The notes under the pieces: generated by a model
The model's database searches: none
Seen by the model: the letters and a program-made list of their open reading frames with translations, nothing else
Told to the model about the DNA's origin: nothing
Shown here: positions 1 through 5,529 of the stretch, piece by piece
Numbering within the stretch: position 1 is the first letter of the stretch
How the letters are laid out: every line of letters starts with the position of its first letter
Position numbers and translations under genes: made by a program
From: Actinomycetota bacterium
Lineage (GTDB): Bacteria; Actinomycetota; Humimicrobiia; Humimicrobiales; Humimicrobiaceae
Direction of reading: 5' to 3'
Assembly (NCBI GenBank): GCA_018399435.1
Contig: JAGYOJ010000111.1
Coordinates: 1 to 5,529, forward strand
Length of the DNA stretch: 5,529 bases

Positions 1-17
1 AAATAAACAGACTGTAT

Positions 18-46
18 TTGAATAATTAAAAAAATTATATTAATAT
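18..46 (+). promoter_or_regulatory. Possible sigma-70-type promoter overlapping the palindrome
   Basis: A TTGAAT element (18-23) lies 17 nt before TAATAT (41-46), each matching the sigma-70 consensus at 4 of 6 positions. The -10-like element would sit inside the left arm of the palindrome, and transcription would begin near its centre. The stretch is almost entirely A and T, so such matches are expected by chance. A TATAAT hexamer also reads on the opposite strand at 34-39. This is a weak candidate, recorded because it is the only promoter-like pair seen ahead of dppB. The operon could equally be transcribed from a promoter left of the window. Confidence 0.2.
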
Positions 47-82
47 ACAGCCTACATTATTTTAATGTAGGCTGTATATTAA
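40..82. repeat. Perfect 43-bp palindrome / strong stem-loop ahead of dppB
   Basis: Positions 40-59 are the exact reverse complement of 63-82, giving a 20-bp uninterrupted stem with a TTT loop (60-62). On the + strand no T-run follows the stem, so it is not a standard intrinsic terminator for rightward transcription. Read leftward, a run of seven T (complement of 28-34) begins five bases after the stem, so it could be an imperfect leftward terminator. Possible roles are an mRNA processing or stabilising hairpin between an upstream gene and dppB, a partial terminator lowering permease expression relative to an upstream binding protein, or a regulator-binding site. The structure is certain; the role is inferred. 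Confidence 0.85.
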
Positions 83-107
83 ATGATTGAAAGTGAAGTA
101 GGCCTAG

Positions 108-1052
108 ATGCTTTATTTTATTTTTAGAAGAATATTACAAATCATACCTGTTATCATTGGTGTAACGCTAATATTGTTTTTACTCATGTATGTCATACCT
201 GAAGACCCTGCAAGGCTGATTTTACAAAAGGGAGCCACAGAACAGGCTCTAGCTAATCTTAGGGCAAAAATGGGGATTGACAAACCTTTATATGTACAGT
301 ATTGGCGTTATATAAAACAGCTTGCACAAGGCGATCTAGGGACCTCTTACAGGTACCGGCGGTCTGTAAATAGTATTTTAGCAGAGCATTATCCTAATTC
401 TATAAGGTTAGCCCTTGGCGCAATAATAATAGAAATTATTATTGGCTTAATTGCTGGTATTATTTCAGCAGTCAAGAAGTATAGCTTTTGGGATACCCTG
501 GTTACAGTTTCTACTACCTTAGCTGTCTGTATCCCTGTATTTTGGTTGGGCATGATGCTACAGATAATTTTTGGCTTAAGGCTCGGGTGGTTGCCTATGT
601 CTGGAATGGGTGATGGAAGTATAAGGTATTATATCTTGCCTGCGATTACCCTGGCATCTGTTTCAACTGCCTATGTTGCAAGGATGACCCGTAGCAGCAT
701 GCTGGAAGTACTGTCAAATGATTATATAACTACTGCTTTTGCAAAAGGTTTATCTTATCCCAGGGTTATAGGAAAACATGCTTTAAAAAACGCATTGATC
801 CCAGTGGTGACTTTAATAGGGCTGGACCTTGGCGCACTTATGGGTGGGGCAATACTTACAGAAACTGTATTTAACTGGCCTGGTGTTGGAAGGACTATTT
901 ATCTTGCTATTTTACAAAGGGATGCGCCGGTTGTTATTGGCGGCACTCTTATATTGGTAATTATATTTTTATTTTTAAATTTAATTGTTGATATTATTTA
1001 TGCTTGGCTTGATCCAAGAATTAGATTTGAAAGAAAGAAGGCTAGTGTTTAA
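108..1052 (+). CDS. dppB: Dipeptide/oligopeptide-type ABC transporter permease, DppB/OppB family
   Basis: One of the two inner-membrane subunits forming the channel of a peptide-type importer, working as a heterodimer with the next gene product. The 314-residue length is normal for the family. The N-terminus has the typical short basic start (FRRILQIIP) running into the first membrane helix (about 9-29). The periplasmic segment with GDLGTSYRYRR (75-85) and HYPNSIRLAL (94-103) is characteristic of DppB/OppB. Further helices fall near 100-121, 132-157, 174-193, 230-252 and 275-298. The cytoplasmic EAA loop that contacts the ATPases covers about 206-232 (ITTAFAKGLSYPRVIGKHAL). The protein ends with the usual WLDPRIRF. 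The start is firm: an in-frame TAG sits directly before the ATG. The ribosome site is weak (TAGG at 99-102). The stop overlaps the dppC start. The family also carries nickel and oligosaccharides, so substrate is unproven. Confidence 0.96.
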   Translation: MLYFIFRRILQIIPVIIGVTLILFLLMYVIPEDPARLILQKGATEQALANLRAKMGIDKPLYVQYWRYIKQLAQGDLGTSYRYRRSVNSILAEHYPNSIRLALGAIIIEIIIGLIAGIISAVKKYSFWDTLVTVSTTLAVCIPVFWLGMMLQIIFGLRLGWLPMSGMGDGSIRYYILPAITLASVSTAYVARMTRSSMLEVLSNDYITTAFAKGLSYPRVIGKHALKNALIPVVTLIGLDLGALMGGAILTETVFNWPGVGRTIYLAILQRDAPVVIGGTLILVIIFLFLNLIVDIIYAWLDPRIRFERKKASV

Positions 1053-1963
1053 TGTATCCGGAAAATAGGGAGCCAGAAGCTAAAGAAGAAGCAACACCAG
1101 AATTAGCAGAATCTAAATATTCAAGATCATCTTTATATAAAGATGCATGGCGGAGGCTAAGAAAAAATAAATTAGCCATGCTTGGCTTTGCCATAATAAT
1201 TTTATTAATTTTAATTGCTATTTTTGCGCCGCTTATAGCCCCTTATAATCCTACTGAGAGAATAAAGGCAGATTCTTCATTGGGGCCAAGCGCAAAGCAT
1301 TTATTTGGGACAGATATCCTGGGGCGGGATATCTTTACCCGTGTTATTTTTGGTAGCCGGATATCTATACAGGTTGGAATAGTAGCGGTTGGCATATCAC
1401 TTACTATTGGTTTGTTTTTTGGTGCGCTTGCAGGTTATTTTGGAAATATTCCAGATACTATTATTATGCGTTTAGCAGATATCTTTTTCGCATTCCCTTA
1501 TATACTGGGGGCAATAGCTATCATGACTATTTTAGGGCCAGGGCTGATAAATATTTTTATTGCAATAGGAATTTTAGGCTGGGCATATTTTGCAAGGCTG
1601 TTCAGGGGTTCTATACTTTCAATAAAGAATAAAGAATATATTGAAGCCGCTAGAGCCCTAGGGGCAAGCAATTTTAGAATTATTACAAAACATATATTCC
1701 CAAATGCTTTTGCTCCAATGATTGTTTACGGGACCATGAATGTAGGCACTGCAATTATTGTAGAAGCGGCATTAAGCTTTTTGGGCTTAGGCGTACAGCC
1801 CCCAACTCCAGCTTGGGGAGAAATGCTTTCTGAGTCATTAAAATATATAAATACTGCTCCATGGATGATGTTTTTTCCCGGCTTTGCCATAGTAATAACA
1901 GTGCTTGGTTTTGTATTATTTGGAGATGGCCTGCGAGATGCTTTTGACCCAAGGATGAAATAA
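1052..1963 (+). CDS. dppC: Dipeptide/oligopeptide-type ABC transporter permease, DppC/OppC family
   Basis: Second channel subunit, partner of DppB in the cytoplasmic membrane. The 303 residues include a hydrophilic, Glu-rich cytoplasmic tail (1-30), then the OppC_N segment with WRRLRKNKLAMLG (33-45) and the first helix (about 42-62) ending in APLIAPYNP. The hallmark HLFGTDILGRDIFTRVIFGSR spans 83-103. The transport domain follows, with helices near 105-129, 142-162, 165-181, 222-247 and 272-291. The EAA loop is EYIEAARALGASNFRIITKH (195-214), the coupling helix to the ATPases. The C-terminus GDGLRDAFDPRMK is family-typical. The ATG shares one base with the dppB stop (TAATG), which implies translational coupling. 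AAGG at 1038-1041 is a fair ribosome site about 10 nt upstream. No lesion is seen. Confidence 0.96.
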   Translation: MYPENREPEAKEEATPELAESKYSRSSLYKDAWRRLRKNKLAMLGFAIIILLILIAIFAPLIAPYNPTERIKADSSLGPSAKHLFGTDILGRDIFTRVIFGSRISIQVGIVAVGISLTIGLFFGALAGYFGNIPDTIIMRLADIFFAFPYILGAIAIMTILGPGLINIFIAIGILGWAYFARLFRGSILSIKNKEYIEAARALGASNFRIITKHIFPNAFAPMIVYGTMNVGTAIIVEAALSFLGLGVQPPTPAWGEMLSESLKYINTAPWMMFFPGFAIVITVLGFVLFGDGLRDAFDPRMK

Positions 1964-1966
1964 TTT

Positions 1967-2974
1967 ATGGATAATAATAAAATTTTAGAAGTTAAAAATT
2001 TAAGGACGCATTTTTATACAGATGACGGAATAGTAAAAGCTGTGGATGGGGTAAGTTTTGACCTTAAAAAGGGTGAGACTTTAGGAATAGTTGGAGAAAC
2101 AGGTTCTGGTAAAAGTGTAACTGCTTTGTCTATATTAAACTTAATACCCCAGCCAACTGGCAAAATAATTGAAGGTGAAATTCTTTTTGAAGGCGTAGAC
2201 ATGACCAAGCTAAAAAGAAGGGAGCTTCAAAAATACAGAGGCAATAAGATTTCAATGATATTCCAGGATCCTATGACTTCGCTTAATCCAGTTTATACTA
2301 TTGGGAATCAATTAATGGAGTCAATAGTAATACATAGGAGAATGAGCAAAAAAAATGCTAAAGAAGAAGCAGTAAAATTACTGCAGCTGGTTGGTATACC
2401 TGAACCCAAAAAAAGGCTAACTAGCTATCCGCATGAGTTTAGCGGGGGTATGAGGCAGAGGGTAATGATTGCAATGGCGCTTGCTAATGACCCTTCTATC
2501 CTTATTGCTGATGAGCCTACTACTGCTTTGGATGTTACAATCCAGGCACAGATACTTGAGTTAATGGATGAATTGAAAAATAAGACTAATTCATCAATTA
2601 TAATAATAACGCATGATTTGGGAGTTGTTGCTAAATACGCGAGCAGGGTCATGGTTATGTATGGGGGAAGGCCCGTAGAATTTTCAAATATTAATAATAT
2701 TTTTTATGAGCCATTACATCCTTATACTATTGGGTTAATGAATTCAATTACCAGGTTAGATGAAAAAAAGAAGGAAAAACTCAAGCCAATTGAGGGAACT
2801 CCCCCGAGCCTAATAGATTTGCCCAAGGGTTGCGTTTTTGCCTCTAGATGTAATTATAAGATTGATAAATGCACCAGTAAATATCCACCGCTTAAGGAAA
2901 TAAAGGGAAACCATTACGTAGCTTGTTATAGAGCTAAAGAATTTATGGAAGGAAGTTTAAGCAGAAAAGGGTAA
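1967..2974 (+). CDS. dppD: Peptide-type ABC transporter ATPase, DppD/OppD family
   Basis: Cytoplasmic ATPase that pairs with DppF to power the DppBC channel. All catalytic motifs are present: Walker A GETGSGKS (43-50), Q-loop Gln100 in MIFQDPMTSLNP, signature SGGMRQR (159-165), Walker B ILIADEP (178-184) with Glu183 as the catalytic base, D-loop ALD (187-189) and switch His216. The MTSLNP motif after the Q-loop and SGGMRQR, rather than SGGQ, mark the OppD/DppD branch. The C-terminal oligopeptide-transporter extension (about 240-320) has HPYT at 251-254 and cysteines 289, 295, 302 and 320, the set that holds a [4Fe-4S] cluster in characterised relatives. The 335-residue length is standard. It starts 3 nt after dppC, with AAGGA at 1951-1955 as a ribosome site inside the dppC end. 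Confidence 0.96.
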   Translation: MDNNKILEVKNLRTHFYTDDGIVKAVDGVSFDLKKGETLGIVGETGSGKSVTALSILNLIPQPTGKIIEGEILFEGVDMTKLKRRELQKYRGNKISMIFQDPMTSLNPVYTIGNQLMESIVIHRRMSKKNAKEEAVKLLQLVGIPEPKKRLTSYPHEFSGGMRQRVMIAMALANDPSILIADEPTTALDVTIQAQILELMDELKNKTNSSIIIITHDLGVVAKYASRVMVMYGGRPVEFSNINNIFYEPLHPYTIGLMNSITRLDEKKKEKLKPIEGTPPSLIDLPKGCVFASRCNYKIDKCTSKYPPLKEIKGNHYVACYRAKEFMEGSLSRKG

Positions 2975-2975
2975 T

Positions 2976-3980
2976 ATGGACAATAATAATTTGCTGGAAG
3001 TAAAAAATTTAAAAAAATATTTTTATCTAAGAAGCGGGTTTTTTTTCCAGAAATCAGCTGGTTCTGTTAAGGCAGTTGATGATATTAGTTTTAAAATAAA
3101 GGAAGGTGAAACCTTTGGTTTAGTTGGAGAGAGTGGTTGCGGTAAATCAACTACAGCAAGGGCTATTTTAAGGCTTATAGAGCCGACGGATGGGCAGGTT
3201 ATTTATGAGGGAGAAGATATTTTATCTTTTCCCAGAAAGAAAATGTTTGATATTAGAAAAAAAATTCAAATAATATTTCAAGACCCTTATGCATCATTGT
3301 CGCCCAGGATGACTATAGGAGATATAATTAGTGAACCTATGGAAATTCATAATATTGGTGATAAGAAATATAGGGAAAAGAGAGTAAAAAAACTTTTAGA
3401 AATTGTAGGTTTAAATCCGGAGCATATTAATAGATATCCTCATGAATTCAGTGGTGGCCAGAGGCAAAGAATTGGTGTTGCAAGAGCTCTAGTATTGAAT
3501 CCAAAACTGATTTTATGTGATGAACCGGTTTCTGCCTTAGATGTTTCGGTACAGGCGCAGATACTAAATTTAATGACAGACCTGCAAAAAGAATTTAATT
3601 TAACTTATTTATTTATTGCCCATGACCTTTCAGTTGTTAAGCATGTTAGCAATAATATCGCTGTAATGTATTTAGGAAAAATTGTAGAAGTGGCAAGCAG
3701 TGAGGCCTTATATGAGAACCCTTTACACCCCTATACCATGGGGTTGCTCTCTGCTGTTCCCATACCAGATCCTGAACTTGAAAAGAAAAGAAAAAGAATT
3801 ATATTAACAGGGGATGTCCCAAGCCCAATAGATCCGCCAAGTGGTTGTAGGTTTCATCCCAGATGCCCAATTGCTAAGGAGATTTGTAGCAAACAAGAAC
3901 CTGAATTGAAAAATTATTCTGAAGATGGTAAAAAACATCTTTCAGCGTGCTTCTTTGCTGGCAAATCTATTGTAAAATAA
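2976..3980 (+). CDS. dppF: Peptide-type ABC transporter ATPase, DppF/OppF family
   Basis: Second cytoplasmic ATPase, expected to form the DppD-DppF heterodimer beneath the DppBC channel. Motifs: Walker A GESGCGKST (51-59), Q-loop Gln102 in IIFQDPYASLSPR (the YASLSPR form is typical of DppF/OppF), signature SGGQRQR (159-165), Walker B LILCDEP (178-184) with Glu183, D-loop ALD (187-189) and switch His216. The insertion FFFQKSAGSVKAVDDISF (22-39) after the first strand is also an F-subunit feature. The C-terminal extension carries HPYT (251-254) and cysteines 291, 297, 304 and 325, with CRFHPRCP as the core. At 334 residues it is full length. It begins 1 nt after the dppD stop, with AAAAGGG at 2965-2971 as ribosome site. 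Its first residues nearly duplicate those of DppD. Confidence 0.96.
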   Translation: MDNNNLLEVKNLKKYFYLRSGFFFQKSAGSVKAVDDISFKIKEGETFGLVGESGCGKSTTARAILRLIEPTDGQVIYEGEDILSFPRKKMFDIRKKIQIIFQDPYASLSPRMTIGDIISEPMEIHNIGDKKYREKRVKKLLEIVGLNPEHINRYPHEFSGGQRQRIGVARALVLNPKLILCDEPVSALDVSVQAQILNLMTDLQKEFNLTYLFIAHDLSVVKHVSNNIAVMYLGKIVEVASSEALYENPLHPYTMGLLSAVPIPDPELEKKRKRIILTGDVPSPIDPPSGCRFHPRCPIAKEICSKQEPELKNYSEDGKKHLSACFFAGKSIVK

Positions 3981-3983
3981 AGG
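3979..3983 (+). promoter_or_regulatory. Weak, distant ribosome binding site for the binding-protein-like gene
   Basis: AAAGG overlapping the dppF stop is the only Shine-Dalgarno-like stretch before the ATG at 3999. It lies about 15 nt away, longer than the usual 5-10, and nothing closer resembles a site. The start itself is still favoured: an in-frame TAA (3978-3980) precedes it with no alternative start between, and the lipoprotein signal begins immediately. Poor initiation would imply lower output than expected for a binding protein, unless translation is coupled to dppF. Confidence 0.35.
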
Positions 3984-3998
3984 TACATCAATTTCACA

Positions 3999-5529
3999 AT
4001 GAATAAAAATATTAAATTATTTATAAAAATTGCTATTACCATGCTAATAGTTTTTAGCATTGGGGTAATGTCATGCAATTTAAAAGATATTGATTTAAGT
4101 TTAGGAATTGAAGAAAAGGAAGAAAAAACCGTTGAAGAAGAAACAGATGTATTAAGCGATGAAGAATTGTTTTTCCAGTTAAAGGCAAAACAAAGCGAGA
4201 AGAACCAATTATTAGATATTAATATCAGAAAAGCTATTTTTTATGGAATTAATAGGGAAAAGATTGTGGAAGAATTACTTGGAGATTATGGCAGCGTATT
4301 AAACAGTTTATTTAACATGGATTCGCCATATTATTATCCCTCTTGGAACAAATACACTTATGACCCGGTAATGGCGAAAGAATATCTAGCAAAAGCAGGA
4401 TATGGGCCTGAAAACCCTTTATTTATAACTATTGGGGCCTGTGATTCTAATAGAGCAAGAGAAAAAATTGAAAACATGATTAGAGATGATTTAATGGAAA
4501 TAGGGATAAATATATGGAAATCTAATATGGCTTCAAAAGACTGGTATGGAGAAACTTTAAAAAATGGGGAATATGAATTAGGAATATGGGCTTTATATTC
4601 AGTAGATGGAGCTAATATTAGCAATTATTTTTCTGCTAATAAGATTCCCCCAATGGAAACTGAAGATAATAAGGATTGTAATAATTTTTACTGGTATGAT
4701 AGTGATGATGTTGAAAGTATTTTTAAAGATATAAACTTTAGTAGCGGTGATATAGAGAAAGTTGAATTATATAGGGAATTACAGGAAAAAATTTCTAATG
4801 ATGCTTTTATTCTTCCATTATTTAGCAGGATATTTGCAATAGCTCATAATGAGAAAATAGAAAATATAAAAATAGATCCTGTAAACGGGGATATTTTTTA
4901 TAATATTGATAGCTGGAGACTAAACATTGGAGAAGACGATGAAAGTATTGTAAATATTGGATATGGAGAAGAGCCTGCTGTAATAAATCCTTTTGTTTCA
5001 AATAGCTTATTTAATAAATACATAAATAATGTTTTATTTAGGGGTTTATGGGCTAAAGATAAAAACGGTGAATATTTGCCCGTACTGGCAGAAAGTTATG
5101 ATGAGATAGCAGAATCTAATAGTCTCCCACCAAGGATTGTTAATGTAAAGTTAAAAGATAGCATCTTTTGGGAGGATGGCAAACCAATAACATCGCAAGA
5201 TGTTCATTATACCTGGCAAAAGATTTCAGAAAGTGATTCTAGCTTTGGCTACAAGGACCAGTTTAATAATATTGAAAATATCGAGATTATAAATGATAAA
5301 GAATTTAGAATATTGTTTAAAGAAAAAATGGATAATTGGCAGGAATTATTCAATGTAATTTTCCCTTCCCATGGCGTAATAGAAGAAGGTAATCAAATTA
5401 ATTTATTTGAGGATTATACTTTTGGGTGTGGCACATACAAAATTTTGGAATGGGTAAAAGGTGATTATATATTACTTGAAAGAAACATATACAGCACAGG
5501 CAAAGTTCCAGAAATAAAATATATAAAAT
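3999..5529 (+). CDS. Lipoprotein related to peptide-type solute-binding protein (SBP_bac_5) with inverted half order; 3' end outside window
   Basis: Open in one frame for 510 codons to the window edge. Residues 1-26 form a lipoprotein signal: Lys-rich start, hydrophobic core (about 11-24), near-consensus lipobox VMSC, with Cys26 as the lipid anchor. Residues 27-72 are an acidic linker (14 Asp/Glu). Residues 71-306 resemble the C-terminal half of SBP_bac_5 proteins: LLDINIRKAIFYGINREKIV (71-90), YDPVMAKEYLAKAGY (121-135), DDLMEIGINI (163-172), YRELQEKISNDAFILPLF (258-275), and closing NIDSWRL (302-308). From about 316 the N-terminal half follows: IVNIGYGEEPAVINPF (317-332), GEYLPVLAESY (357-367), KLKDSIFWEDGKPITSQDV (384-402), then FGCGTYKILEW (475-485) and ILLERN (491-496). 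It is probably a DppA/OppA-like surface receptor or accessory for the adjoining transporter. It could be a circular permutant, or one and a half fused copies. Family assignment is firm at motif level; function and substrate are unknown. Confidence 0.85.
   Translation, partial: MNKNIKLFIKIAITMLIVFSIGVMSCNLKDIDLSLGIEEKEEKTVEEETDVLSDEELFFQLKAKQSEKNQLLDINIRKAIFYGINREKIVEELLGDYGSVLNSLFNMDSPYYYPSWNKYTYDPVMAKEYLAKAGYGPENPLFITIGACDSNRAREKIENMIRDDLMEIGINIWKSNMASKDWYGETLKNGEYELGIWALYSVDGANISNYFSANKIPPMETEDNKDCNNFYWYDSDDVESIFKDINFSSGDIEKVELYRELQEKISNDAFILPLFSRIFAIAHNEKIENIKIDPVNGDIFYNIDSWRLNIGEDDESIVNIGYGEEPAVINPFVSNSLFNKYINNVLFRGLWAKDKNGEYLPVLAESYDEIAESNSLPPRIVNVKLKDSIFWEDGKPITSQDVHYTWQKISESDSSFGYKDQFNNIENIEIINDKEFRILFKEKMDNWQELFNVIFPSHGVIEEGNQINLFEDYTFGCGTYKILEWVKGDYILLERNIYSTGKVPEIKYIK

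Noticed and set aside
1..29. End of an upstream coding sequence (for example AAA TAA at 1-6)
   Set aside because: All three forward frames stop by position 29, so a gene may end here, but too few codons are visible to support or identify one.
40..82. Palindrome as an insertion-sequence end or miniature transposon
   Set aside because: No target duplication, no transposase and no internal sequence beyond the 3-nt loop; a hairpin or operator is simpler.
1755..1952. Open frame of 65 codons on the minus strand
   Set aside because: Lies fully inside the dppC C-terminal coding region, has no recognisable motif or ribosome site, and the plus-strand product is a clear family match.
2014..2208. Open frame of 64 codons on the minus strand
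   Set aside because: Antisense to the Walker A region of dppD; the translation shows no family features.
2425..2652. Open frame of 75 codons on the minus strand
   Set aside because: Antisense to the dppD signature and Walker B region; its length reflects constraint on the real gene.
3906..3934. TTGAAA followed 17 nt later by TAAAAA as an internal promoter for the last gene
   Set aside because: The -10 match is poor, it lies inside dppF coding sequence in AT-rich DNA, and the short dppF-to-3999 gap favours read-through from the operon.
3981..3998. Terminator between dppF and the binding-protein-like gene
   Set aside because: Only 18 nt, with no inverted repeat and no T-run.
4358..4624. Open frame of 88 codons on the minus strand
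   Set aside because: Antisense to the binding-protein-like gene, whose plus-strand frame shows clear SBP_bac_5 motifs. The minus product has none.
3999..5529. Frameshifted or degenerate pseudogene as the cause of the odd domain order
   Set aside because: Codon-by-codon reading gives one uninterrupted frame of 510 codons with family motifs on both sides of the junction. A frameshift cannot reorder domains.

Overview
The window holds one tightly packed rightward operon for a dipeptide/oligopeptide-type (Dpp/Opp/Nik superfamily) ABC importer: permease dppB, permease dppC, ATPase dppD, ATPase dppF, then a lipoprotein related to the solute-binding component, which is cut off by the right edge. 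The DNA is AT-rich, roughly one third G+C by eye. AGA/AGG dominate for Arg and ATA is common for Ile. This fits a low-G+C bacterium, such as a Clostridia-like Firmicute or one of the AT-rich anaerobic candidate lineages. The sequence does not allow a firmer placement.

Layout. Positions 1-107 are a leader. No gene entering from the left can read past about position 29, because all three forward frames stop by then (6, 25 and 29). The leader carries a perfect 43-bp palindrome (20-bp arms, 3-nt loop). Positions 108-3980 are dppB-dppC-dppD-dppF, with junctions of -1, +3 and +1 nt, so one transcript and probable translational coupling. After an 18-nt gap, 3999-5529 is open in a single frame to the window edge (510 codons) and encodes the binding-protein relative. 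No RNA gene, mobile element, CRISPR array or strong terminator was seen.

How they work together. DppB and DppC form the membrane channel, DppD and DppF are the paired cytoplasmic ATPases, and an extracytoplasmic SBP_bac_5 (cluster C) lipoprotein delivers substrate. All motifs needed for ATP hydrolysis are intact in both ATPases, and both carry the C-terminal cysteine set linked to an iron-sulfur cluster in this family.

The unusual part is the last gene. Its domain order is inverted. After a lipoprotein signal and an acidic linker comes sequence resembling the C-terminal half of an SBP_bac_5 protein (about residues 71-306). A junction of about ten residues follows, and then sequence resembling the N-terminal half (about residues 316-510). 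This is either a natural circular permutation or a fused tandem in which the first copy lost its N-terminal half. The sequence just beyond the window would decide. The product's specificity cannot be inferred, and a conventional binding protein may lie upstream of position 1.
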